Of a DNA stretch of 64,000 bases, positions 1 to 10,996 are shown in pieces. The notes under the pieces were generated by a model. That model was not told the origin of the DNA and did not search any database. It saw nothing but the letters and a program-made list of their open reading frames with translations. Each line of letters begins with the position of its first letter. Positions within the stretch are counted from its first letter, which is position 1. Source of the DNA: Zonotrichia leucophrys gambelii (lineage: Eukaryota > Chordata > Aves > Passeriformes > Passerellidae); assembly GCF_028769735.1 (NCBI RefSeq), contig NC_088171.1, positions 147,281,417 through 147,345,416 on the forward strand. The letters are read 5' to 3'. The position numbers and the translations under genes are program-made.

Positions 1-129
1 TGAGTAGAAAAGCTGCCCATTTTTTTTAAAAGGTTGCAGAGTTCACAGGTTGGACCAGTTGCTGCCAGGGTGGAGTTCTAACTGTTTGTTATTGTAATCA
101 CCTGTTGTTTTTGTTAACTACCTGTCATT

Positions 130-635
130 GATGGTTAAGAATTCCCCCTTTTGTGAGTGACACCCTGCTGCTTCCTGAGGATGGCACAAGGAGGAGGAGA
201 CCTTGGCGTTAGCATGCAAATGACCTCGTATCCAGCATGCAACGGGAGAGACCCCTCACCAAACCCTGCCAAAAACCCCTAAAAACAGTGAGCCAACATT
301 AAATGGACAAATCAAAGTGATGTCTAGATGTGAAGAACAGAATTTAGTATCTGTCAAGACCTTCTTACCCCTCACCCTAACCTAAAGGATGTTGGCTAGA
401 CAGAGGAGGTCAAAAGTTAAACCAGAAGATTGGGGAATGTCATAGTGCTCTTGTGAGGATGGAACCCCCAGCTCTGCCCCAGACCAGAGGACAAAGCTGC
501 ATTCTTTGTCTTCTTCCTCCTCCTCCTCCTCCTTGTCACCCCTGGGAGCAGTGAAGGTGTGAGCATAGACCTGTGAGTTCTCATCACCTGAGCTGATCGC
601 TTTTAATAAAGGTATTAAGAAGGAGAAAGGTTTCA
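130..635 (+). mobile_element. Probable solo LTR of an endogenous retrovirus (left edge uncertain)
   Basis: This stretch reads like an LTR. A GC-richer block carries a CCT-rich tract at about 514-533, and a polyadenylation signal (aataaa) lies near 605-611, about 25 bases before a CA-terminated edge near 635. It resembles songbird LTRs from memory only. The 5' end and any target-site duplication could not be fixed, because the window begins close by. A minus-strand frame across the CCT tract gives an acidic Glu-rich peptide, which is a by-product of the tract. No viral internal region follows. Treat family and limits as tentative. Confidence 0.4.
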
Positions 636-741
636 TGCCTGTGTTTCTTTCACTGAGAGTCTTTAAAAATGCAGATCACAGTTGGTGGAGAAAGAGAGCC
701 TGCAGCTTAGCTGCTTCTGGGATCTTGGGAAGTCCAGTTTA

Positions 742-1275
742 TTGCAGAATCACAGCATGCTTGAGGTTGGAAGGGACCCTGGAGGTAATCTTGTTGGACA
801 GCCCTGCTCAAGTAGGGCTACCCTAGACCTCTTTGCCCATGTTCACATGGCTTTTGAATCTGAGCCGAGAAACTCCACAACATCTATGAGCAGCTTGTGC
901 CAGTGCTTAGTCACTGTCACAGCTATAAGATTTTTTTGATGTTCAGAGGCAATCTCCTGTATTTTAGTTGAACCTGCTGTCTCTGTTTCAGTGACTGGGT
1001 ACCACTGTGAGGAACCCCTCTCTGACCTCTTTTCACCCATTCTTCTGTATTAATACACATTAGTAAGGCCCTTTCTGAGCCTTCTCTTCCCCTGGGTGAC
1101 AGTCCCAACTCTTTCAGCCTTCCCTTATTCATCAGGGGCTGTAGCCCCTTAATCCTCTTCTGGGCCCTTCACTGGCCTCCCTCCTGTGTGTACTGGGGAG
1201 TTTCGCACTGGAAACACTCAGTGTGACCTCTCCAGAGCAGTGGGGAAGGCTCTCCTTCCTCTGCCAAATACTCTC
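742..1275 (-). mobile_element. CR1 LINE 3' fragment
   Basis: The plus strand reads as the reverse complement of a CR1 3' region. It starts with the typical tail (gaatcacag, then gaggttggaagggaccct) and continues with recognisable blocks: ctccacaacatctatgagc, cagtgcttagtcac, gatgttcagaggcaa, tgagccttctcttcccctg and tactggggag. The element is therefore on the minus strand, with its 3' end at the left and a 5' truncation near 1275. Only the 3' UTR and the very end of the ORF2 region remain. The many substitutions suggest an old copy. Confidence 0.88.
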
Positions 1276-2302
1276 ACGTAAGACTAACCAGCTCCTAGAT
1301 GAAGAAACTGTTTTTTATCTCTTACCATGTAAGATGTGTTTTTTCAACAGCTTTTTAGACATGAAACAAGACTTTTCTGTAGTGGACAAGAATTGTTATC
1401 CATGAATCAAATTCCTGTGCTGTAACAACAGTGTAAATTAAATGCTTCTGTACATTGCCAGTAGAACAAAGAAATAACTCACCATAATTCAGTTTGTGCT
1501 TGGTCAGTTAACAAAATGCTTTTCAGGCCCTGGATTTCTGACACAAACATGCATGTCTGTACATAGATTACCCAAACATACTGTGTTTTTCGCAAAGTGG
1601 GATTGAGAACAGCTCCCCTGTTCTTGGTCTGAAGACTCTAATTAATTGCAACAGCTATAAATTACAATGTGGCTTTAAATTAATTCTGCCTTGAGAAAAA
1701 GTCAATAAATTAACTACACGTATCATCAGTTGATTTGGACAAGACTAAAGGCTACAAAAAAGCAAAGAGCTTTCAATAGTTTCTGTACCTGGTGCAGATT
1801 GGTTCAGTCAGGGTTTTTTTTTCCAGCTGCCAAAGTTCTGGCAAGCCAGAAGCTAAGATTTTTCTACACCCATTATCAGTTTCCCTAAATATTCTAGACG
1901 ATATTTTCTGTGGATGATGTTCTTTTAAAATAATTTTATTATTCCAAAATAGGTTTAACCAGTAAGGAATTTGCCTCCTGAATAAGAATATATGCTAATA
2001 TTGAGTTATTAAACTTTCAATGTACCTTTTGTTATTTAGATTATGTTTCATGAGTAAAAAGATGTTGATGGAACAGTTTTTCACAATAAAAAGTGGAATA
2101 AAGTGGAATCAAACTTGTCATTATACTTTTAAAGAACCTCTAAGGAATATATTAGAACAGGAAAACACTGAGAATTCAGTTATTAGATTATTAAATGACA
2201 GAATTTGCTTAATCCTACTCCAAAACAAGCACAGTAGCAGCACTAGCAATGGGTTAAGATGTAAGAACATTGATATTTTTTATTTTTTATTTTTTTTTTA
2301 AT
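1276..2302. other. Single-copy AT-rich DNA
   Basis: No repeat family, conserved coding frame or RNA gene recognised. A 93-codon plus-strand frame at 2020-2301 has no recognisable protein features and ends in a T-run. Confidence 0.5.
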
Positions 2303-2385
2303 GAGGAAAGAGATATGGGGGTAAGGAAGGGAAAGTAAAGAAGGGAAGGAGAAAGGGAAGAAAAAGGGGAAAGGAAGGGAAAAAG
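2303..2385 (+). repeat. Polypurine (GGAA/GAAA) tract
   Basis: About 80 bases consist almost only of A and G, with repeated ggaaggg, ggaaa and aaggg units. It is preceded by a T/A run at 2276-2300. Such tracts are a common simple-sequence class and can form triplex DNA. No tandem unit is strictly conserved. Confidence 0.8.
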
Positions 2386-2945
2386 TTTACAGGGTAAACT
2401 TTTGGCCACTTTGCTTCTTTACAGATTGAAAAAAGAGTAGCAGAGAGAGAATGAACCACATGCACAGCATCCTTCATTGCTTCTCTTTCAGGGCTGCTCT
2501 CCCTGGGAACTGGGTTGAAACCATCATTTGTGTTTTATGAGATTGTAGCCTTGGACACCAACCACACTGCTCTGGCTGCTTTGCTGCTGCTTGCTGATAA
2601 TATGCAAACCTCTCCTCTAATTGAGAGAGTGCCACTTGACCTTGAATTCAGTAATGGGAAAAAAGTTTATTTTAGACTGTAACTCATGCTTGAGGTCTGA
2701 GGATGTGGCAGTTTGTGGTGCAGCCTTGCACCCTCTCTCTCAGTGATTTATTGCAGCACGCAGCTCCACAGACACACTGATGCCACTGCACTGACAGAAC
2801 CACATCTCCTAAAGCAAGGGCCCCCCAGAGGGATGGGCTGCAGGAGAGGGCAAATTATTAGTGTAGAGGGTGATGAATGATAGGGGTTTCTTTTCTAAAA
2901 TTCTCAGATTTCTTTAATGTAACTAGAATAATCAAGTTGTTTCTG
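2386..2945. other. Single-copy DNA, nothing recognised
   Basis: Mixed-composition sequence between the purine tract and the next LTR. It holds a short GC-richer patch near 2730-2850 (c-run at 2820-2826). No coding or repeat signature was recognised. Confidence 0.45.
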
Positions 2946-3335
2946 TGTCGCAGACATCTTTTCATGAAAATCTTTTTACAAGGATTTTTTCTTCTTAAGA
3001 AGCTGAGAGGCTTCAGGAACAAAATGTAAACAGTGCTTATCTGCTGCTGTGGAATGCAACAGGTACATCTGTAATTGGCCCATCTTAGATGTTTACAATT
3101 AATGATCAATCACAGCTCAGTTAGCTTGGACTCTCTGTCCGAGACACAAATCTTTGTTATTCATTCTATTCTATTCTTAGCCTAGCCTTCTGAGATAAAA
3201 CCTTTTTCTTCTTTTCTTTTTAGTATAGTTTTAATGTAATATGTATATCATAAAATAATAAATCAAGCCGTCTAAACATGGAGTCAACATTCTCCTCTCT
3301 TCCCTCACCTGAAAACCCCTGTGAACACTGTCACA
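2946..3335 (+). mobile_element. Solo LTR, songbird family A (copy 1)
   Basis: This 390-bp element runs from TGTCGCAGAC to CTGTCACA, with a polyadenylation signal aataaa at 3257-3262. It is colinear along its whole length with the element at 45045-45429: shared blocks include agaagctgagaggc, ggaacaaaatgtaaac, tatctgctgctgtggaatgc and ataaaataataaatcaagcc. I recognise it as a passerine LTR family similar to zebra finch TguLTR5, though the name is from memory. No matching target-site duplication is visible (tttctg left, ctaatg right), and it differs from copy 2 at scattered sites, so it seems the older copy. No viral internal sequence adjoins it. Confidence 0.85.
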
Positions 3336-6300
3336 CTAATGAGCATGAGGTCTGAGTGATTTGAGGATATTATTATAGGACATTTTTTCCCCCAGGTCTC
3401 CTAGAAAAAACTTTAGTCTGGGAATCCTTCACAAGTCTTAATAGATCAAAACAAACAAAGAATAAATAATATTACTAGTCATAAGGCAAGATATAAGCAA
3501 CCCTATAATATTTCTTTTTTTTAATCTTTTTGTTTTCTATTACCCTGTCCAGTATGGGCAGGTTGCAATTAGCAGTAAGGAATATACTGCATTTTTAATT
3601 TGATTACTTTTTAACATATTGGTAGAGAAGATACTTTCTGGAAAATTTCCCTGTGCCTAGAAAATGGTCTGTGTAAGCATAAGGTGTGAGAAATGTATTT
3701 CCCGCAGTTCATGCTAGCATGTTAACTTTCTACTGAAGATTATTTTCCTTAAAAGCACCTCAGAAGTGAAATTGTGTACGAGAGGATTTCCTGTACTGAT
3801 CTGCAAATCACAGATGTGGGTATTCCAGCACCTTCTCACTGTGGGGTGAAATGTGAAGCTCATTCCATAACCTTGGGTCAAGCAGCAGAATGTGGATTGT
3901 CTCCAGGATGTATTTCTGCCTCTTGGCTGAGCTGCTCTGAATCTTTACCATATTTCACTTGTGGCCTTAATGCACAAAGAAAAATAATGCAGTGGTCAGA
4001 CTGTAGGCTTGAGCATAGTAGTTTAATTCTTCACTGATTTATGCTGAAACCATAAATTTGCTGCTGTTAAGGCATTTTGCAGTGTGGCTGTAGCTCTCAG
4101 CTCTTTTCTTTCAGCAGGGACTGGCAGTTTCTTGCAGCAGTTCTGAGCAAAGTGCACCAGCCTAGTGAGAGCTAGTGTGAAGTTCCCTTGTGTTTGAATG
4201 CTGTGTCTGGAAATATCCATAGGCCAGAAAGGTTATTTTGAGAAAAATGCTCACTCTGCTGAGGTAGGGTACATCATTCCTCACTTTGTAGATATCTATA
4301 GCTGAGCTCTCTTTTATGGTGAATGGAAATAAATAATCATTCCTGGTGTAGTTCTTTCATCTTACAAGAGTTTCAGAATAGGGAAGATGAATTGCATTCA
4401 TTTATCTTCATTTTCTATACAGAGAATTCTCTTGACCAGCTCGGATGGAGAACTCACTATATGAGTCTAAATTAGAGGAGATGAACCCCACAGTCAGAGG
4501 CTTCATTTCCTATCTGCAAAATAGGAATTACATTTTCCTGGCAGGTACTGACAAGATAGACCTATAATAAATATTGGTGCATCTTGTATGTATAAGAAGA
4601 GAAAAAGGTGGAATAAATCAGTTGTTGATCAGTCAATAGTGCAAAACCAAGGTAAGGCAATGTAAAAAATATGAACTTTACTACAGTGTCTGAGGTCAGA
4701 GTCTAAACAACTCTTTTCACACCAATCCGAGTTTTTTAAGTGATCAGATCTGCCTGGAGAGAATGGGAGAGATTTAATCTGCACACAGCACAGTGGTGTT
4801 CCCATTCTGAAGACTTTGCCACTCATCTTTGCTATTTTGCACTAAGTAATTTATTTACAATGTCTGATAATTTGTCCTCTGATTCTCAATTACAGTATAT
4901 CTGTAACTACTCTTTTCATGCTCACAGGAGATGTGGAAATAAAAGATTGAGTTAAATGTAAGTTGAAAAACCAAAATTGGAAAGTTGAATACATACACAC
5001 ATACATATAGTTTAAAATACCTTAGAAATAATAAAATTTAATGGGGTTTGGGGGATTTTCTCAGTTTTCTTTGGATACATTGTTTTAGCAATAGTAGACA
5101 GGGAATCTTAGGATGCCACCAAAGTGTAAACAAGTGCTGCTGTAAGCTCAGTCAGAGAACTGTAAAATACTCTGAACCATCAGTCTCTTACATGATCACA
5201 AATTTTAAGACAACAAAACATCAAAAAAATCCACCCTACCTAGAGTTCTAGTGCTTACTCAGAACTAACCTTCACTTTCGTTTGCTGTAGGGAAAAAAGT
5301 ATTGCTCTTCCATCTAATGTGTGCGAACTCACAGGAGACCACACTGATCTAGGTATCACTCTTTTTTAAATTAAGTGGATGTTGAGTAGGAGACAGCAAA
5401 ATTGGCAGAAGAATAAAGCTGCTTGTCTAACAGCAATATTTGAGAAGGGGCTTTTTTTGGTACATCTTGGGCTCTGAACTCATTAGCATGATCCTTGGTA
5501 AACTTTTCTGACCTGTTTTTTGCTTTGCATAGGACTGGCACAACTGCATTTCTCATTATATCACATCAAATGAGTCCCACTGACATGAACTAGGCACCAG
5601 CTTGTTAGGGAAAAGACAATAAAGGAAAAATTCTCCCAGCAGATCTGCATGACAGGTCCTGATTACTGATACTCTGTTCTCTAAAAATGTGTAGTCTTGT
5701 CTTTGACATACAGTCAGTACCACAATGTCAGAGGCAAAAGATTTTCCTTGAAAAAATGAGTTTGCCAAACTGCACTAACAAACCTATTTTTAAGAATATT
5801 TTATTTTTAGATATTTTATTAGCACTCTTCATGTAGAACATTTTAATAGCAAAAGTGATCAGTGTTTAATTATAAGAAACAACAAATCACATATTCTTCC
5901 CTTCAATACATTGTACAGGAAAGGGAGAAAATCAATATTTGGACAAATACATGCAAACTCAGCTGGGCACTTGGAGACTGAGAAGGACCCTACAGATTAC
6001 TTGGAGTGTGGATTAACCCTGATCTCACCACAAGGCAGCACGCAGAGAGATAAGAATGGGATTTTACTGGTGGAGTGGCAAACAATGCAAGAAACTTCTC
6101 CACACAAAGGATCAATTTATAAAATAGAGTAAAATAAAATACTGGGCAGCTGAAGGAGCAGAGCCAGAAGGAGTTTGTAATCAATGTTTATGCCTTGTGT
6201 CCTTGCAACCAATACACAGAGATGACATTAAGTCAAGGTATAAAATGATGGAAAAATCCTACCTAGTTCTTGGGCAAAGGCTGTGTCAGAAGTTTTTCTG

Positions 6301-6978
6301 GGCAAACCCTACTATACCCTCTCAAGGAGAGAAAATTTCTGCTTTATTTTCTTCAAGGAGACATAGGACAGATTGAGATTTTCAAGTCGTTTGCATGACC
6401 AAATAAAGAGGGTGGGCTAGGCAAAGCAGGAAGGATTGTTGTGAGCACTGCAGCTGCTGAGGGTTTCCCTTGGAAACATCTCCAAGGCTATTCTTGTGCT
6501 GGACATTTATGGAATCAGTCTACATCACCCTGATGCAGTTGAGAAAGCCTTCAGCCTAGAGAAAGCACAAGCTCAATAAGCTTCTCTCTCATTTTGCACA
6601 TTTACTGTCCTTAGGGGCAATTTCTTCTTGTTATGACACCTCTGTTCTTACAGCAACTGCCCCTATGACATCTCCTTACAGAGTCCAAGTTTCTGTTTAA
6701 TAATCAGTTCCCTATCAATAATTCTACACGTTCATTTAATGACTAAGAGTTTCCTAAAATGCTTTCTTATTATTCAATTCTCTGTCAAATTGCAGAGAAT
6801 TATTCTATTTAATATAGAAAAAATTATGTTGAACTGAAAGAAAAAATTAAGCCCTTCCAAGTATCAAATTAAAACTGGCATGTGAAACAGAAAAGCAGAG
6901 TGTACATTTTGAAGGACAAATCGTTTTCTCAACAAATTCATGAACTGAACAGACCACTGATTTTAATTAAGAATTCTT
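3336..6978. other. Single-copy AT-rich DNA
   Basis: About 3.6 kb with no recognisable repeat, RNA gene or coding exon. The open frames are short (under 90 codons) and on both strands, as expected by chance at this composition. Old, unrecognisable repeats cannot be excluded. Confidence 0.45.
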
Positions 6979-6979
6979 C

Positions 6980-7027
<48 letters not shown>

Positions 7028-7028
7028 A
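6979..7028. repeat. (TA)n(TG)n compound microsatellite
   Basis: About ten TA units are followed directly by about 14 TG units, without interruption. Alternating pyrimidine-purine tracts of this kind can adopt Z-DNA or cruciform structures and are usually length-polymorphic. Confidence 0.95.
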
Positions 7029-8173
7029 TTATAAAGAAGATAGGAATTTCAGTTGCATTGCACTGACTTCAAAAGCAAGATGAAGAAGTCTACAAGCATG
7101 TTTCTTTGTAACCAGTCCACTATGGAACCAGCTCCTTGGTGATCAAGATCTGTGTTTTCCTATCATCAGTAATTCCATATCCTCCTTCATTCACCAAGCA
7201 ACTTTTGAATGTGTTACCCAGCCTCAGCAAAAGCCTGTGGATTCATGGCTCAAGTTGTATCACGCTCTGATGATTTCCATGAAAACAGGTGGCAGAGTAG
7301 AGGACAAACTTCCTACTGATGAGAAGGCTGAAAACATCATCAGATGTCAGAGAATCCACATGGGTGGGGGCAGCATCAGTAACTTAACTTCATTAATTTT
7401 ACCCCTGACTGAATGATCAGTTTATTACCTCATATTTTACCCACTCAGTTCTGATGATCTAAGCATGACTTCTTCTTCAGGAATCACAATTTCCTAGGCT
7501 AAAAAGGATTTAGATTTTTGCTATTCCAGTAGATATATTTCTTTCTATTTATGGAAGGAGAAATTGTCTAAAGCACCTTTCAAGTGCTCTGTATTCATCT
7601 GGTGCTAGTCACATTCAGAGGATCAGGCTTACCTGCTCACACTGGTCACTCTTAAAAATCCTTTTTCATTAATCACTTATTTGAAAGATGTGACAAAACC
7701 CCCACAGAATAAGGAGCTTCATGTAAATCTAAAAATTTAATTCTTAAATTCAAATAGGGAAATGTGGAAAATCTTATGCTCAGACACATCCCTGATGTTA
7801 ATTGGATAGGAACCTGCAGCTTGATGTGATGCTTGTGGCCAAGCTGCTGTGTTTGTTTGTTTTAGGACTATACAACAAACTTGAGATTCACAGAGAAAAT
7901 AAAAAACAGATAAACATTGTGGGGATTAAGGAATCCCAGAGAGGACCTTGGGAGACTTGCTAATGGTAACATTAAATTTTACTAAGTTATTTATATATTA
8001 AATCTTTATTAGTTACATTATCTTGACGAATCCATGCTTCATAAGGCTTGCCTAAATTTGTCTTACAAACTATCACCTGAAAAAGATATTTGAGTGACAG
8101 ATAAGGAATAATCTGTGTCCACATCATGTGCTTTGAAGATGCAGGGACTTTTATCACCCATTCAGGACATCAT
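7029..8173. other. Single-copy DNA, nothing recognised
   Basis: No gene or repeat signature recognised. Composition is AT-rich throughout, with short chance open frames only. Confidence 0.45.
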
Positions 8174-9565
8174 GGAATTCAAAATCACCAAGGTCCTGCA
8201 GATGGGTCAGGACAATCCCAAGCACAAACACAGGCTGGGTGGAAAATGGATTGAGAGCAGCCCTGGGGAGAAGGATTTGGGTGTGTTGATGGACAAGAAG
8301 CTCAACATGACCTGGCAGTTGTGCAGTCACAGCCCAAAAACCAAATGTGTCCTGGGCTGCATCCAGAGCTCTATGGGCAGCATGTGAGGGAGGGAATTCT
8401 GCCCCTTTGCCTGCTCTGTGAGACCCCACCTGCAGTCCTGCCTCCAGCCCCGGCATGCCCAGAACATCCCCAGGAAGGATGGGGACCTGGTGAAACAAGT
8501 CCAGAGGAGGCCATGGAGATGCTCAGAGGGCTGGAGCACCTCTATGGAGACAGAGGCAGTTGGAATTCTTCAGCCTTGAGAAGAGAAGGCTGCAGGGAGA
8601 CCTTATAACACCTCGGGAGGTTTACAAGAGAGCTGGAGGGAGACGTCTGACAAGAGCATGCAATGACAGGACAGGGGGAAATGGCTTCAAACTCAAAGAC
8701 ATCAAGTTTAGATGAGTTACCAGGAAAAACCTCTGGACTCAAAAGGGGGTGAGGCCCTGGCACAGGTTGCCCAGAGAAGCTGTGACTTTCCTCCCTGGAA
8801 ATGTTCAAGCCCATGGTGGATGGGGTTTTGAGCAACCTGATGTAGGGAAACGTGTTCCTGTCTCCCATGACAGGGAAGTTGAATGAGATGACCTTTAGTC
8901 AGAACCCAGGAAATTCCTCTGGCTGCCCTGGAGGACTTGAGACCCTGGCAGGGGGCTCAGAGACCTTGGCATAGAGCCCAAGACCCCTGTGCCTTTGATT
9001 TTGACCCATGGAAAAAATTACCAGCCTTATATGAGGATCTGCAAGCCACAAAAGCTTAAGTACAATATTAGTGAATTTATCACAGGCTGAAAATGTAGAA
9101 TTTTTACATTTTTATAATGGATGTTCAGGAGGCAAGATGGAGGAAATTGGGCGTGCCTTGTCCTTTTTCCTTCTTCTTCCCAGCCTCCATCTTCTGGGTG
9201 ATGATGGCACTTTTGGATTAGTTTAAAGTAGAAACTCACTGTCTAACATAGGTGATAGGTATTGGGAAGTTAATGTAAATAAAGTACAGGTAGTTTTTAG
9301 TATAAAAAGATAACATCACCCTGGGGGTGGTCAGAGTGCCTCAACCCAACCTGCCAGACAGACCTAAGTGGGTTGGAGAAAGAATGTTATAGATAAGAAA
9401 TAATAAACAACCTTGAGAATGGAAACAGAGGAATCCTGACTCCTCCTTCAACTGCTGGGCTGGGAAAAGAGACTTGTACGTATCTCAGGGTCACTCTGAC
9501 CAGCTGAGATTCTGAGAACCTTTCAGGACCCTTCGAACCCAAATAATTTTAAGATCCTGTGATGC
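8174..9565 (+). mobile_element. CR1 LINE 3' part, split by an LTR insertion
   Basis: The left arm (8174-8896) is a plus-strand CR1. Its first ~120 bases still translate to the end of the CR1 reverse-transcriptase frame (NPKHKHRLGG, then WIESSPGEKDLGVL), followed by the 3' UTR blocks ggctgcatccagagc, ctcagagggctggagcacc and cagcccttgag-like text ending gaatgagatgaccttt. An LTR then interrupts it at 8897-9517. The CR1 tail resumes at 9518 as acctttcaggacccttcgaaccc with the degenerate octamer end near 9565. The copy is 5'-truncated and frameshifted, so it is not functional. Confidence 0.9.
8897..9517 (+). mobile_element. Solo LTR, family B, inserted into a CR1
   Basis: This 621-bp insert lies exactly between two copies of accttt (8891-8896 and 9518-9523), read as a 6-bp target-site duplication. 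It shows a TATA-like tataaaa at 9301 and a polyadenylation signal aataaa at 9402-9407, giving a U3-R-U5 order on the plus strand. The block agatggaggaaattgggcgt near 9136 and the block atggcacttttggatt near 9205 recur in the LTR at 27149-27761, so the two are relatives. Both termini have decayed from the usual TG and CA. Six-base duplications are typical of class II (ERVK-like) elements. Confidence 0.85.
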
Positions 9566-10896
9566 ACTTTCTCCTATTATTTCAGCACCCCATGGCAATG
9601 TTTTCTTTTTCATTGTCACAAGATACCTGAACAAGAGGGCTTGCTGGTGTAAGAAATACAGGGGGAAGCTGGGTGAAGAAACAGGCATTACAGGAGAGTG
9701 GAAAAGTCAAATGCTTGTGCTTGTTACTGTGAGGATGTCAGGCTCTGTCTGTGTAGCATTTTCTCTCCAGGTCATTGACAGAAAAACCTCGTGCAGAGCA
9801 GCATGTGACAAATTGATTTTCTTTGCAACTTTCAGCTGACCTTTGGATACACAGCAAGTCAAGGCCACAATAACAGATCCCTTACCTCCTTTAATTTTCC
9901 CCTTTTTCTTAATAAACTGCCTATGAAACATCTGTTCAGTATTTTCTTATTTTTGTTTGATCAATTCTTTAAGAAAAAACTATCCCAGGTAGCTGCAAAT
10001 AAGATTTCTTAGTGTGAATCCTGATTTCTACGTGCACTTTACCCTTCTGTTTCTTCTCCTATGTTACAATTCATTGAAGAATAAGAAGTGTTTTGAGATT
10101 ATAAAATCAAACCAATCCAAATCAAAATTTTTACTGAGGACATTAATTTTTTTTTACAGGAAAAATACAATGTGGCACAATATTTCACCATTCATAGGAA
10201 CTAGTCATGCAGCTCAATAAAAGATACTGAAATTAAATAAGCTACGGTTTTGGCTGGGTTTATAATTACCCTTCTGAGCTTTGAAAATGTATTTTGCATC
10301 TAATTTAATACAGTTTCTTGTTGTTCTAGTATAGCAAGAAAATTGTCCTTCAGAGTCATTAAACAATATTGTGAATTGAGAAATATTTAGTGCAAAACCC
10401 TCAGCTGGTGCACATTTCCTTCCAAAGGCATAACAGAGAGTCTGTTAAGACACAAATTTTCAGCATCTCCCCCTTTTCTGTCTGCACAAGTTTGCAGTAT
10501 TGATATTGGGGAACATTGTTATGACCATATAGATGGGAAGGAACATAGCTGCTTACAGGCTTGGGAAATGTAAGGAAGACAGGCACACAATTTGGAGAAC
10601 TGGAAAAACTGCCCAAAAATGAGGGTGTGTTTGTTTTTAGATTTCTGTTTTCCAGGTTTCCAATGAAGGAAGAAAATAAGAAAAGAGATACTGCTTATAT
10701 AATGTGTTTCTTTAATGAAAGAATAATACTTAGAGAAAGCAAAACAAGGAACTTTAGTGCTGAAATTCACCCAGCTCTAGCAGTTTACATTTAAATTCAC
10801 TAAACACAACAGCACACCCAAGAGTGTTTCAAAATCTTTGCTGGACTTCCTGAATTATTATAAAAGGTATGAATGGAAAATGTACCTCTGGCACAA

Positions 10897-10898
<2 letters not shown>
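9566..10898. other. Single-copy DNA, nothing recognised
   Basis: AT-rich sequence without recognisable genes or repeats. Frames of up to 83 codons occur on both strands and overlap each other, the pattern expected by chance. Confidence 0.45.
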
Positions 10899-10955
<57 letters not shown>

Positions 10956-10996
10956 CATCTATCCACCTATCCATCTATCTATTATCTATCTATCCT
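10899..10996 (+). repeat. (TATC)n tetranucleotide microsatellite
   Basis: About two dozen ATCT units, pure over the first ~55 bases. Toward the right they are interrupted by ccat and ccac variants and a shifted register. The pure core suggests ongoing length polymorphism. A frame across it would encode repeated LSIY, which is a by-product of the repeat. Confidence 0.97.

Noticed and set aside
382..636. Glu-rich minus-strand frame
   Set aside because: It comes from the CCT-rich tract of a probable LTR.
8154..8498. 114-codon minus-strand frame
   Set aside because: It is the shadow of the CR1 reverse-transcriptase remnant on the plus strand.
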